Of a stretch of DNA of 64,000 nt, positions 1-8,025 are shown piece after piece (position 1 is the first letter of the stretch; each line of letters starts with the position of its first letter). Made by a program: the position numbers and the translations under genes. Below the pieces are notes generated by a model, which did not search any database, was not told the DNA's origin, and saw only the letters and a list, made by a program, of their open reading frames with translations. This DNA is from Aggregatibacter kilianii. Lineage in GTDB: Bacteria; Pseudomonadota; Gammaproteobacteria; Enterobacterales; Pasteurellaceae. The stretch is taken from the NCBI RefSeq assembly GCF_003130255.1, contig NZ_NRCN01000001.1:1544501-1608500 (forward strand). The letters are read 5' to 3'.

Positions 1-311
1 CCATCTTTTAATAGGTATAAATAATACAGAGCACAGGCCGCAAACATAATAAACAACTTAAGTTTTATGTTTTTATCAATAAGACCCAATGTTTTTAATA
101 CCGGATTGTTATTAATTAATAAAAGCTCAAGTTCTATTTGCTGTTTTGTTTTACCTTTATGATCTTCATCATTATTAGTATCTTTTGGTCTTTCTCCCAA
201 AATAATTTCTTTACTATATTGGAATTTTTTTCTTGCAGAAAGCGCTACAAATAAGACGGCTAGACCAAAGATAGTTAGTAATGCATAAATTAGGAATATC
301 TTAAGTGTCAT
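1..311 (-). CDS. tadC: TadC, tight-adherence inner-membrane protein (N-terminal part, cut by window edge)
   Basis: About 103 N-terminal residues are visible, starting MTLKIFLIYALLTIFGL; the rest lies beyond position 1. A first hydrophobic segment (residues about 4-22) is followed by a charged Lys/Asp/Glu-rich stretch and the start of a second membrane segment near residue 85. This is the usual N-terminal layout of TadC, one of two GspF-like platform proteins of the Flp pilus motor. The ATG overlaps the tadB stop as ATGA, as tadB does with tadA, implying translational coupling. Identity rests mainly on operon position, because the visible part is poorly conserved in the family. Confidence 0.85.
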   Translation of the reverse strand, partial: MTLKIFLIYALLTIFGLAVLFVALSARKKFQYSKEIILGERPKDTNNDEDHKGKTKQQIELELLLINNNPVLKTLGLIDKNIKLKLFIMFAACALYYLYLLKD

Positions 312-1192
312 GTTGACTTCCTCATCAGCCACCAAATGATTCCCATCCCAAATAATTCACTACCAAAAACGTAGTAAAGTATGTATCGCCCGCTAGGATC
401 ATTAATTAAGAAATCAAAGTTGTCAGGCATAGTAAATTGCATGAATAAAAAGAAAGCAATAGGGAAGCAGGCGACAATCATGGCCGACATACGCGCCTCT
501 GATGTCATGGCTTTTTTCTTTTTCTCCATTTTATTACTATCGGCGATAACCCGGCCTAAACGGGAGATAACCTCTCTGATTTGGCCACCCTTAGTTAAGT
601 TAGTACGAACAATCGTAATAAAGAAATAGAACTCTTTATATGGATAACGTCTATAACTGTCCTCAAATACGGCCATTGGTTCTTCACCAATTGCTAGGCG
701 TTTATGAATACTTTTAAATTCTTCACCTAATTGTCCGGCCAGGTCTTTGCCACAACGTTCTAATGCTTGTAATAAACCTGCCCCGGAGGTTGCTGCTGCG
801 TTTAAAATTTGGATGACTTCAGGGAACATCGCATTAAAAATTTTTTGGTTGCGTCGTTGTCCCAGTTTCCAAACTAATACGATAAATACCACAAGAAACA
901 AGATACTGAAGAGAAGCCTATCAATTTTAATATACGCAATATTTACAACGAATAGAGTGAAAAAAGCAAAACAGCTTATGATAATACTACGAGGTAAATT
1001 CTTTTTATTTCCTGCTGTAAAATAATATGCCCATAAGCCAATTTTAGCTTTTGTCGTTCTGAGAAAAATAGAAAATTTACTCTCAGATACATCATGTTCA
1101 TTAATTTTTCTTTTAGCAGAAAACCAACCTCTGGCTGTATATAAAAGTAATACGACACCAAAAGTTAAAATGGCATAATAGAGTATATTCAT
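308..1192 (-). CDS. tadB: TadB, inner-membrane platform protein of the Flp pilus
   Basis: A 294-residue GspF-like membrane protein. There is a membrane segment at the N-terminus, a pair near residues 70-105, a cytoplasmic helical domain (about 115-225) typical of the T2SS F family, and two C-terminal segments (about 233-250 and 270-290). In the family TadB and TadC form the inner-membrane platform on which the ATPase TadA drives Flp pilin polymerisation. The start overlaps the tadA stop (ATGA) and the stop overlaps the tadC start (ATGA), so A, B and C are probably made in fixed ratio. Length is normal. Confidence 0.95.
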   Translation of the reverse strand: MNILYYAILTFGVVLLLYTARGWFSAKRKINEHDVSESKFSIFLRTTKAKIGLWAYYFTAGNKKNLPRSIIISCFAFFTLFVVNIAYIKIDRLLFSILFLVVFIVLVWKLGQRRNQKIFNAMFPEVIQILNAAATSGAGLLQALERCGKDLAGQLGEEFKSIHKRLAIGEEPMAVFEDSYRRYPYKEFYFFITIVRTNLTKGGQIREVISRLGRVIADSNKMEKKKKAMTSEARMSAMIVACFPIAFFLFMQFTMPDNFDFLINDPSGRYILYYVFGSELFGMGIIWWLMRKST

Positions 1193-2472
1193 TGTTGAAC
1201 GTCTCCAAAAATGCTTTGTAATTCTGCACTAAGATTAAATACTTGCGCATTTTGGTACACTACGGAACGGGTTAATAAACCATGGTTAACAAATTCCCCT
1301 ACGATTTTGCCGTTCTTATCACGATATTTACTCGCTTTGTAAGAGAAAATATCTTGTAGTACGATTTGTCCATTTTCCATTCCCATAATTTCAGTGATGT
1401 TCATAATTTTTCTTGAACCATCATTTAAACGGGAGGCTTGTACAATGATGTTTACTGCGGAGGCAATGTTGCGACGAATGGCTTCCAATGGAAGAGATGC
1501 ATTAGACATCATGACCATACTTTCCAAACGGGACGTGGCATCACGCGGACTATTCGCATGCAGAGTTGACATAGAACCGTCATGACCGGTATTCATAGCC
1601 TGCAACATTTGGAATGCTTCTGCACCACGACACTCACCAACGATGATTCGCTCCGGACGCATACGCAAAGCATTAATTACCAAGTCTTGCATACTCACTT
1701 CTCCGGTACGTTCTACTCCGGCTAAACGGGTTTCTAAACGGACTACATGGGGCTGTTCCAAGCGTAACTCCGCCGTATCCTCCAATGTAATAACCCGCTC
1801 GGTGTGAGAAATATAGTTAGATAAAGCGTTAAGTAAGGTTGTTTTACCTGAACCTGTCCCCCCCGAAACAATGATATTTACTCGCGATCTTGAGGCAATA
1901 ATTAAGAAATTAGCCATTTCACGAGTCATTGAACCGAAGTTTACAAGCTCTTGTAAGGTTTTTTTATTCTTACTGAATTTACGAATTGAAATCGATGTTC
2001 CATCTAGTGCAATTGGTGCGATAACGACGTTTAAACGGCTGCCATCGGGCAAACGGGAGTCCACTAAAGGACTCCCATCATCAATACGACGACCAACACG
2101 CGAAACCAAGCGTTTTGCAATATCTGTTAATTGTTCATTGCTTACAAATTCTTTATTGGTTTTTTCCAAGATACCGGCGCGCTCAACCCAGATATCGTTT
2201 GGTCCATTGACCAAAATATCATTGACTGTATCATCAGCCATTAAATCACGTAATGGACCATAACCTTCAATTTCATCAGCAACGATTTCTGCCATCACTA
2301 ATGTGTCCGCAGACGTCAAATAAGTACCGCTTTTACTTGCAACACGATTAACAATCTGAACCAGTTCGTTTACCAGTAAGTTTCTTTCGCTTTGAAGTTC
2401 ATCAATCTTTTCAATATCAAGATTGCTTAATACTTCACTTCTAAAGAAGATTTGTTGTTCTTTGGTTAGCAT
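1189..2472 (-). CDS. tadA: TadA, secretion ATPase powering Flp pilus assembly
   Basis: A 427-residue type II/IV secretion ATPase of the TadA/CpaF subfamily. Visible motifs are the Walker A loop GGTGSGKTT (Lys near residue 210), the Asp box in ITLEDTAELRLEQPHVV, Walker B around RIIVGECRGAEA, and the His box STLHANSPRDATSRLESM. The N-terminal helical domain (about 1-150) is typical of CpaF-type enzymes. In the family it forms a cytoplasmic hexamer that acts on TadB/TadC. It follows tadZ by 13 bp. All catalytic motifs look intact. Confidence 0.97.
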   Translation of the reverse strand: MLTKEQQIFFRSEVLSNLDIEKIDELQSERNLLVNELVQIVNRVASKSGTYLTSADTLVMAEIVADEIEGYGPLRDLMADDTVNDILVNGPNDIWVERAGILEKTNKEFVSNEQLTDIAKRLVSRVGRRIDDGSPLVDSRLPDGSRLNVVIAPIALDGTSISIRKFSKNKKTLQELVNFGSMTREMANFLIIASRSRVNIIVSGGTGSGKTTLLNALSNYISHTERVITLEDTAELRLEQPHVVRLETRLAGVERTGEVSMQDLVINALRMRPERIIVGECRGAEAFQMLQAMNTGHDGSMSTLHANSPRDATSRLESMVMMSNASLPLEAIRRNIASAVNIIVQASRLNDGSRKIMNITEIMGMENGQIVLQDIFSYKASKYRDKNGKIVGEFVNHGLLTRSVVYQNAQVFNLSAELQSIFGDVQQ

Positions 2473-2485
2473 TTTTAGTCACTAG

Positions 2486-3607
2486 TTATTTAATGAGTTT
2501 GGCAAATAATGAAGAAATTGAACTTTGTTTTTCTTTGGGCTTGCTATTACGAGATACTGCACCAATCACTTTCATCATCAGAGAGTTAATTTCTTTTTGC
2601 CCATTACGACCTAGATTCATTCCCAAAACAGTTTTGGTATTGGTATTTTTGATAAATGGAATTACAGCATCCACCTGAGAGCCAATTAACGTTTCAATAT
2701 CATTTTTAGCCATTAATTTGGATGTTTCCAATCTGCTATCAGAAATACAAATAAAGGTACGGATAGGTTTGCCTGTTGTACTACGGATACGCTCACATTC
2801 ATCTAAGAATTGTTTTGCTAAGCGTAGTGAGCCAATTTTTCTTTCGACAACCAAGACAAAGCTACTATAACTTTCTAAAAGTTGAACGAAGTTATCTTTT
2901 TTAACGTTATAAATAGGTTGATCATAAATAATAAAATTATATTTTTCGGTTGTCGCAGGTGCTAATGAGCCTAAATCACCATTAAATAAATCTAGGTTAG
3001 AGGTGTATTCCACTATGCTACCGGACAATTTTTTATCAAATAATAGATCCAAATCTTGTGAACCATTAGTGCCTTGCGCTAATAACACGGGGATCTTTTT
3101 ATTGACAACAATTTCATTGGCAATATGTGAGCTGATTAAACTCGCACCAATACCACCTTTACAACTTAGTACGGCAATTTTTACCGAATCTCTCACCCGA
3201 GGAACATTTACACCTGAGATGATTTTGCCTACCATCTGGCTTAATTGTGTGTGTGAGTTAAAGTAAAGAATGCCTTCATCTAATAATTTTTGAGATAGTG
3301 AGATTGAGTCGCTATCCCCAATTAAGCAACACCATACATTTTGTGGTACAGAACTAAATACACGTTCAACAATAGTCTTTACATTGGCTTCATTGATAAT
3401 ATCAATGATGACACCAATAGAATCCTCTGCTGAAAATGAAATTTCATCAGATGAGGTAAAAAAATCTTTTTTAACTACTTCAACATTCTCTAGTCCACGA
3501 GTACGCAATATTTGCGCTACTTCAGCTTGAATTTCTTCACGGTTTGAAACAACAACGATGGTACGTGCACTGTCAACCGTAATGGTCTCTTGATCCAGTA
3601 ATAACAT
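2486..3607 (-). CDS. tadZ: TadZ, ParA-like pilus localisation protein
   Basis: A 373-residue protein with an N-terminal receiver-like domain (about 15-135) and a ParA/MinD-like ATPase domain (about 140-345). TadZ proteins localise the Tad machine to a pole. The deviant Walker A segment reads KGGIGAS at residues 150-156: the signature lysine K150 is present, but the second lysine expected before Ser is alanine (A155). ATP binding without efficient hydrolysis is therefore plausible, which is an inference. The start at 3607 lies 14 bp after the rcpB stop. Confidence 0.93.
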   Translation of the reverse strand: MLLLDQETITVDSARTIVVVSNREEIQAEVAQILRTRGLENVEVVKKDFFTSSDEISFSAEDSIGVIIDIINEANVKTIVERVFSSVPQNVWCCLIGDSDSISLSQKLLDEGILYFNSHTQLSQMVGKIISGVNVPRVRDSVKIAVLSCKGGIGASLISSHIANEIVVNKKIPVLLAQGTNGSQDLDLLFDKKLSGSIVEYTSNLDLFNGDLGSLAPATTEKYNFIIYDQPIYNVKKDNFVQLLESYSSFVLVVERKIGSLRLAKQFLDECERIRSTTGKPIRTFICISDSRLETSKLMAKNDIETLIGSQVDAVIPFIKNTNTKTVLGMNLGRNGQKEINSLMMKVIGAVSRNSKPKEKQSSISSLFAKLIK

Positions 3608-3621
3608 ACAAATACCTTCTA

Positions 3622-4125
3622 TTAATATTTCAGTTGAACACGTTGATTGCTTTTAATTGCGCAAGAAGTTTCATTTGAATTCCAAAATACAACTTCCCCT
3701 CTTCTTGGAGTACAAACCGCTTTTCTAGCAGCAATTTGTGCGACTTCCACATAAATCGGATAAGTTGTTGCTTTATGTGCTTTTTTCTCGATATAAATAG
3801 ATTTGCTGTTTACTCCGTCTTTCACTAATCTCGCACGAATTTTTGCGGCGGCTTTTTTGGCGGTAGCATCACGCCAAACAATATTCACTTGCTTTTGGTT
3901 ATTGCTACCAATATCACGAATTACAGAATGATATAAATTGCTGTAACTCACATTAGAATAATCCGGTAGTGCATAGCGATTAACTAATTGAGTACGATTA
4001 AACTCACTATTTTTTGTTGGTTGGGCTACGCTCGAATCTTTAACTAGTTCATTTATTGCGAATGTGGTTGCCGGAGCCGTAATTGAGGCCAAAGCAATGG
4101 TGGCCGAAATAACTAATTTTCTCAT
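3622..4125 (-). CDS. rcpB: RcpB, outer-membrane-associated Flp pilus protein
   Basis: A 167-residue exported protein. The first 23 residues form a signal peptide (basic MRK start, hydrophobic core, small residues before FAINEL). The remainder is basic, with a pair of cysteines near residues 138 and 154 that could form a disulphide. Position between rcpA and tadZ matches RcpB of A. actinomycetemcomitans, a periplasmic or outer-membrane factor thought to gate or help the RcpA channel. The ATG overlaps the rcpA stop by 4 bp. Sequence alone says little about function; identity comes from the locus. Confidence 0.88.
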   Translation of the reverse strand: MRKLVISATIALASITAPATTFAINELVKDSSVAQPTKNSEFNRTQLVNRYALPDYSNVSYSNLYHSVIRDIGSNNQKQVNIVWRDATAKKAAAKIRARLVKDGVNSKSIYIEKKAHKATTYPIYVEVAQIAARKAVCTPRRGEVVFWNSNETSCAIKSNQRVQLKY

Positions 4126-5516
4126 TGAATAAACCCACTATTTTTTAAGAAGTTAGACGTTAATGTTTTGTGATAAACATTCTTTAATGGAGTCGTATGG
4201 AAAAATCTCTCCATTGTTCCGGTTTGTTCAAAGTCAGGATAGACGATATCTTTTTCATCTACCGGTTTAACTACGTTTACAGTAGCCACAATAACCAATT
4301 CTTTCTTTTCACGATCGGTTGTTGCATTCCGGAAAAATGAACCTAGGATAGGAATATCGCCTAACAATGGCACCTTATTGATTCCTTCAATATCATTTGA
4401 GCTAAATAAACCACCAATGATAAAGCTTTCACCATTAGCAACTTCAAATAAGGATTTTGCTCTACGTGTATTAAAGTAAGGGATAGTACCGAGACCTTCA
4501 AAATTATAGTTACCGGCAATGGTACTTACTGTTTGATCTAACACTAAACGAATACGATTATTCTTTTGTAATTTCGCGCCGACCAATAGTTTTACACCGA
4601 ATTCTTTATAGATAATGGTTGGAGAACCTTCTTTGTCTCGTTGTGCAAAAGGGATCTCGCCACCGACTAAAATATCGGCAGTTTCACCGGATAACATAGA
4701 AATATTTGGTTCCGCTAGGACTTTACCGTTAGATTGATTATCCAACGCATTAATAAAGGCAGAAATACCTTGTGCGTCCAAACGTAATATACCTTGAGTG
4801 CCGTTAAATCCGCCTCCGGCACTAAAGTTTCCACCTAATAGCGGACCATTTCCCGCAATGTGGCTCCAGTTAATGCCCATAGCTTCAGAGAGTTTCTTAT
4901 TTACTTCAACAACAGTCAGTTTCACATTAATCTGGGTTGTGTCTCTGACATTTGTTGAATCAATTACGCCGTCATATTGATATTTATCAAGAAATGGTAA
5001 ATGTTCGTCCCCACCATCTCGTTTAAATTTTGTTTCGGTTACTTTTCGGCCGTTTCCTAATGCCTCACCTACGATACGGCGGACTTCATCGCTTTCTTCC
5101 TGAGTGCGCGCCTTACCTTCAATGACATAGGCTTTGCCGACTTTCTTCACGGAAAGGTCGGTATTTGGGAAACGGGCTTTAAGTTGTTTATTTGTGTCTG
5201 TGATGCCTGCAACAGCATTATCTACATTGACGGTATCTGAAGTCAGAGGGCGTCCATCAGCACCAAACGCGGTGACTTCTGCTTTGCCTTCGTCTTTGGC
5301 ATAAATGATAAAAGTGTTGTCGTCTAAAATTTCATAGTCGGCAACATTTGGGGAAGATACGAAAATAGTATCGATTTTTTCTTTAGTTTGAACTAATTGT
5401 GTAGCACCTTTCTCTAGTGAGAAGTTTTGTGCGTAAGCGTTCAATGAGAACATGGCTCCGAGAGCGGCGTAGCACACCAATTGTTTTTTGCTAAGTGCGT
5501 GTTTCCAAGTTAGCAT
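4122..5516 (-). CDS. rcpA: RcpA, secretin channel of the Flp pilus
   Basis: A 464-residue outer-membrane secretin. It has a signal peptide ending near ALGAMFSLNAYA (residues about 18-29), an N-terminal pilus/BON-type domain (about 30-160) and a C-terminal secretin domain (about 190-430). The secretin signature VPLLGDIPILGSFFRN is clear near residues 385-400. It forms the outer-membrane pore for Flp fibres. It begins 1 bp after the rcpC stop and overlaps rcpB by 4 bp, so rcpCAB is one tightly coupled unit. Confidence 0.96.
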   Translation of the reverse strand: MLTWKHALSKKQLVCYAALGAMFSLNAYAQNFSLEKGATQLVQTKEKIDTIFVSSPNVADYEILDDNTFIIYAKDEGKAEVTAFGADGRPLTSDTVNVDNAVAGITDTNKQLKARFPNTDLSVKKVGKAYVIEGKARTQEESDEVRRIVGEALGNGRKVTETKFKRDGGDEHLPFLDKYQYDGVIDSTNVRDTTQINVKLTVVEVNKKLSEAMGINWSHIAGNGPLLGGNFSAGGGFNGTQGILRLDAQGISAFINALDNQSNGKVLAEPNISMLSGETADILVGGEIPFAQRDKEGSPTIIYKEFGVKLLVGAKLQKNNRIRLVLDQTVSTIAGNYNFEGLGTIPYFNTRRAKSLFEVANGESFIIGGLFSSNDIEGINKVPLLGDIPILGSFFRNATTDREKKELVIVATVNVVKPVDEKDIVYPDFEQTGTMERFFHTTPLKNVYHKTLTSNFLKNSGFIQ

Positions 5517-5517
5517 C

Positions 5518-6342
5518 TTATTGACCTCTTAATTTTCTAATGAATACACCGCGTGAATCGATATTTTGATCATTATCTTCGGCAGGTAATATAACGAGTT
5601 TTGAACCCTGATCGAGTGAATAGAATTTTTTGGCTTGTTCACCGGTAACTTTTAGTGCAACGTAACCTGCGTATTCTTGGTTTTTAGGAATTCCATCAGC
5701 GGATTTTTCATCACCGGGATTTTTTGCAGTTTCTTCAGCAAAAGACTTTGTCTGCAAAACTAAAGTCTTACCGGAGACTTTGACTAATTCTTTACGGTCG
5801 TAAGTGTTACGGGAGTCCTTTGCAACTTGTTGATTATAAATAACAACATAATCGCCACCATGAATAGTGTTAAGAATATAGTCGTCACCTGTTTTTAAAT
5901 AGACTCTATAAGCAACTTCTTGGTTAGGATCTAAACTTGCAGTAAAGAATCTTGGATCTGTGGGGCTGATAATGGTTTTATCGGAAAGTAAGGAACCGGA
6001 TTTCATGTTTTCAGCCATGAGGTAACCTTGTAAACCTTGAATACCATTAGCAGCAACAACATTTTTCAAATTATTGTTTAGCAATGGACTATCTTCAGTG
6101 ACGGAAATTTCGCTTAGTGCATAATCATCAGCCTGTAATAATTGACCTTTGCCAATGTCACGTTTTAATTCCGCAATAAGAATGACTTGTTCCGGTTTTT
6201 TCTCCGGTTGAGCTACCGGCTGAGGTTGAGTAGTCGTTTGTTGATTTTCTGAACCATCACCCTCTGTGGGCATAAACATAATACCGCCGATACCGACGGC
6301 AAGTGTAAGCACGGAAATGATCAAGAGCGTTCTATAATTCAT
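5518..6342 (-). CDS. rcpC: RcpC, CpaB-type pilus assembly protein
   Basis: A 274-residue protein with an N-terminal membrane anchor (residues about 4-24), a Gln/Pro-rich linker (about 30-50) and an SAF-like domain beginning near IGKGQLLQADDYALSEI, as in CpaB/RcpC proteins. Family members sit in the periplasm attached to the inner membrane and support secretin assembly or pilin modification. Forty-six bases separate it from tadV, the widest gap in the assembly-gene part of the operon, and a small hairpin sits there. Confidence 0.92.
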   Translation of the reverse strand: MNYRTLLIISVLTLAVGIGGIMFMPTEGDGSENQQTTTQPQPVAQPEKKPEQVILIAELKRDIGKGQLLQADDYALSEISVTEDSPLLNNNLKNVVAANGIQGLQGYLMAENMKSGSLLSDKTIISPTDPRFFTASLDPNQEVAYRVYLKTGDDYILNTIHGGDYVVIYNQQVAKDSRNTYDRKELVKVSGKTLVLQTKSFAEETAKNPGDEKSADGIPKNQEYAGYVALKVTGEQAKKFYSLDQGSKLVILPAEDNDQNIDSRGVFIRKLRGQ

Positions 6343-6380
6343 TTTTTACCCTTATTGTTTTAATAAAGTAAAGTTAGTCG

Positions 6381-6400
6381 CTATCAAATTAGCTTGATAG
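6381..6400 (-). other. Stem-loop at the tadV end
   Basis: CTATCAA (6381-6387) and TTGATAG (6394-6400) form a 7-bp stem with loop ATTAGC, overlapping the end of tadV. No clear U-run follows in the direction of transcription, so it may be a weak attenuator or processing site rather than a terminator. Confidence 0.4.
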
Positions 6401-6817
6401 AGCTAGGTTAGTCATAAAGCCAAGGCTAATTGCCACACCATAAGGTAAACCGTTTTCTTTAATGGATTTACGAAAAAACAGCCAACCTACAATGATTAAC
6501 AGCAATCCGAAAAATGCAGTAAAGAAGAAAAAGTAAATAATTTCATTATGCGGAATCGCCAGCATTAAAACAGAAATCAATTTAATATCACCGGCGCCCA
6601 TTATTCCTAAAGTGAAGATCATAAAACCAATAGCGAAAGTAGATAATGCGGGAATCAAGAAAATGGTCTGATATTTTAATAGGCTGAGTGGAATAATTGT
6701 GATTAGTAACAGAAGAACGATCCGATTACTGATGATTCTGGAACGAATATCCGTAATAGATAATGTGATCAATAATAGAGCGATGGTGATTACTAATAAA
6801 TTAATAAGCCAGTTCAT
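6389..6817 (-). CDS. tadV: TadV, Flp prepilin peptidase
   Basis: A 142-residue aspartic prepilin peptidase of the TadV/CpaA group, roughly half the length of PilD because it lacks the N-methylase domain. Two catalytic aspartates are visible: D23 in SITDIRSR and D77 in the GAGD motif. About five hydrophobic segments cover the chain. It cleaves the leaders of Flp-1 and Flp-2 after Gly. The gene lies 14 bp after flp-2, ahead of the other assembly genes. Confidence 0.95.
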   Translation of the reverse strand: MNWLINLLVITIALLLITLSITDIRSRIISNRIVLLLLITIIPLSLLKYQTIFLIPALSTFAIGFMIFTLGIMGAGDIKLISVLMLAIPHNEIIYFFFFTAFFGLLLIIVGWLFFRKSIKENGLPYGVAISLGFMTNLALSS

Positions 6818-6831
6818 TGTTTATTATTGTG

Positions 6832-7047
6832 TTAGCTTTTGTTAAGTATGACTGAGATTACCAGATCAGCAAGCGCGTTAAACTTATCGGTTAATACGTT
6901 AATGAAGTTATTTTCACCATAGAGCACGGCAACTACAAGTGTAGCAACAGCAAGCCCGACTAAGCCGTATTCAATTGACGTTATTCCTTTTTGATTTTTG
7001 TAGAATCTTTGAACAAAGGAGTATACGACTATGTAATAAAAAAACAT
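6832..7047 (-). CDS. flp-2: Flp-2, secondary Flp-type prepilin
   Basis: A 71-residue class IVb prepilin. A 21-residue leader ending NQKG precedes the mature start ITSIEYGL, with Glu at +5 followed by Tyr, the Flp hallmark. A hydrophobic helix (about residues 26-43) and a short C-terminal tail follow. The start at 7047 gives an unusually hydrophobic leader (MFFYYIVVYSFV). In A. actinomycetemcomitans Flp-2 is minor or dispensable next to Flp-1. The gap from flp-1 holds a terminator-like hairpin, so flp-2 should be expressed less than flp-1. Confidence 0.93.
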   Translation of the reverse strand: MFFYYIVVYSFVQRFYKNQKGITSIEYGLVGLAVATLVVAVLYGENNFINVLTDKFNALADLVISVILNKS

Positions 7048-7066
7048 TTTATACTTAAAAACTAAA

Positions 7067-7094
7067 GGTTAACCTCCTCTATCAGAGGTTAACC
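7067..7094 (-). terminator. Terminator-like hairpin between flp-1 and flp-2
   Basis: A perfect 10-bp inverted repeat, GGTTAACCTC (7067-7076) and GAGGTTAACC (7085-7094), has an 8-base loop. In the direction of transcription it is followed by TTTAGTTTTTAAG, a broken U-tract. It is probably a leaky terminator that lowers expression of flp-2 and the assembly genes relative to flp-1. Confidence 0.75.
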
Positions 7095-7122
7095 AATATA
7101 TTTAATTTAACTTAAGTGCTAA

Positions 7123-7368
7123 TTAGTTACCTGTTTTTTTCAGGCTTTCACCACCAACAGTCTTCGCTAATTCAGCAAATTGAGCTTTTAGTTTATCAAT
7201 GAAACCACCCTCTTTATAGAATACAGCAATAATTAATACCGCTACTGCTACAGCGATTAAACCGTATTCAATTGCAGTTACACCTTGTTGATTATTTTTA
7301 AATTCACGGATTGCTTCAGTTGTTTTGATATATGCTTTAGTGGTTAAAGAGTTTAATGCGTTTAACAT
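7123..7368 (-). CDS. flp-1: Flp-1, major Flp prepilin
   Basis: An 81-residue class IVb prepilin, first gene of the operon. A 29-residue charged leader ends NNQQG; TadV should cut before VTAIEYGLIAVAVAVL, which has Glu at +5 and Tyr at +6. The mature pilin is about 52 residues with one hydrophobic helix and a charged C-terminal tail. Flp-1 polymerises into the bundled fibres that give rough colonies and strong surface adherence in Aggregatibacter. A good ribosome site, AGGAGC, lies at 7381-7376. The closely similar Flp-2 has a different leader. Confidence 0.96.
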   Translation of the reverse strand: MLNALNSLTTKAYIKTTEAIREFKNNQQGVTAIEYGLIAVAVAVLIIAVFYKEGGFIDKLKAQFAELAKTVGGESLKKTGN

Positions 7369-7441
7369 TTTTTATGCTCCTAATTTTTGGTTTTTTTGTG
7401 GAAAATAGAATTTAAGAATTCTTTTATGAGAATTAATGTCA

Positions 7442-7470
7442 TTTATTTAATAAGTGTACGATTAAATAAA
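7442..7470 (-). other. Hairpin in the flp-1 5' leader
   Basis: TTTATTTAAT (7442-7451) and ATTAAATAAA (7461-7470) form a perfect 10-bp stem with a 9-base loop. It would lie at the very 5' end of the flp-1 transcript if the promoter at 7479-7506 is used. An mRNA-stabilising role is possible but unproven. Confidence 0.5.
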
Positions 7471-7478
7471 CGAGGTGC

Positions 7479-7506
7479 ATTATAGTCCTAAGAAATTAAA
7501 AATCAA
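7479..7506 (-). promoter_or_regulatory. Predicted sigma-70 promoter of the flp-rcp-tad operon
   Basis: On the minus strand TTGATT (7506-7501) and a perfect TATAAT (7484-7479) are separated by 16 bp. The predicted transcript would have a leader of about 100 bases before flp-1. This is the best promoter match in the gap. Confidence 0.7.
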
Positions 7507-7740
7507 ATTTTAAAAAGTGATAAATTCGGTATATAGTCATGTTTATTTTGTGTGGTAAATGTTGTTTTTTATCAATGGGATGAGACACTATGTAAGTGGT
7601 CTAATCTCTATTTTTTGAATTTATTTTACAGTAAATTTACAAATTTTAATATTTATTACAAAAAACAGATTTAAATATATGTGGATTTGATCATGCCTGT
7701 TTTTACTATTTGATATTGGAAGAGTCTTGGCAGGTTTTAG

Positions 7741-7881
7741 GAGATAATAACCTTGTTGAGGTTGAGCTTATTATTGGAAATAACCTCATTTGGATTGAGC
7801 TTATTATTTAAGATGATAACCTTATTTAGACTGAGCTTATTACTAGGAATAATAACCTTATTTGAATTAAGTTCATTATTG
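7741..7881. repeat. Four-copy tandem repeat of about 35 bp
   Basis: Units at 7741-7776 (36 bp) and 7777-7811, 7812-7846 and 7847-7881 (35 bp each) share the pattern GA-AATAACCT-ATTTG then GAGCTTATTATT. Copies are imperfect, with the last most diverged. The rest of the 657-bp gap (7369-8025) is AT-rich, with no other gene seen. The array lies about 370 bp upstream of flp-1 and 145 bp upstream of phoH, so it could serve either direction. Confidence 0.85.
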
Positions 7882-8025
7882 GAGATAAAAGAGAGTTATT
7901 TGCAATAAATCAATTTTACTTCTTTTAATGTTTTTACCTGTTTTGATATAGCCACGCATATAACCTTCCTATAAGTTGTGCTATATTGTGTTTACTTTAT
8001 TCCTCCTATTTATTGAGGTCATATT

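Noticed and set aside
7741-7881. Tandem array as a CRISPR
   Set aside because: Units abut directly with no unique spacers and no cas genes are present.
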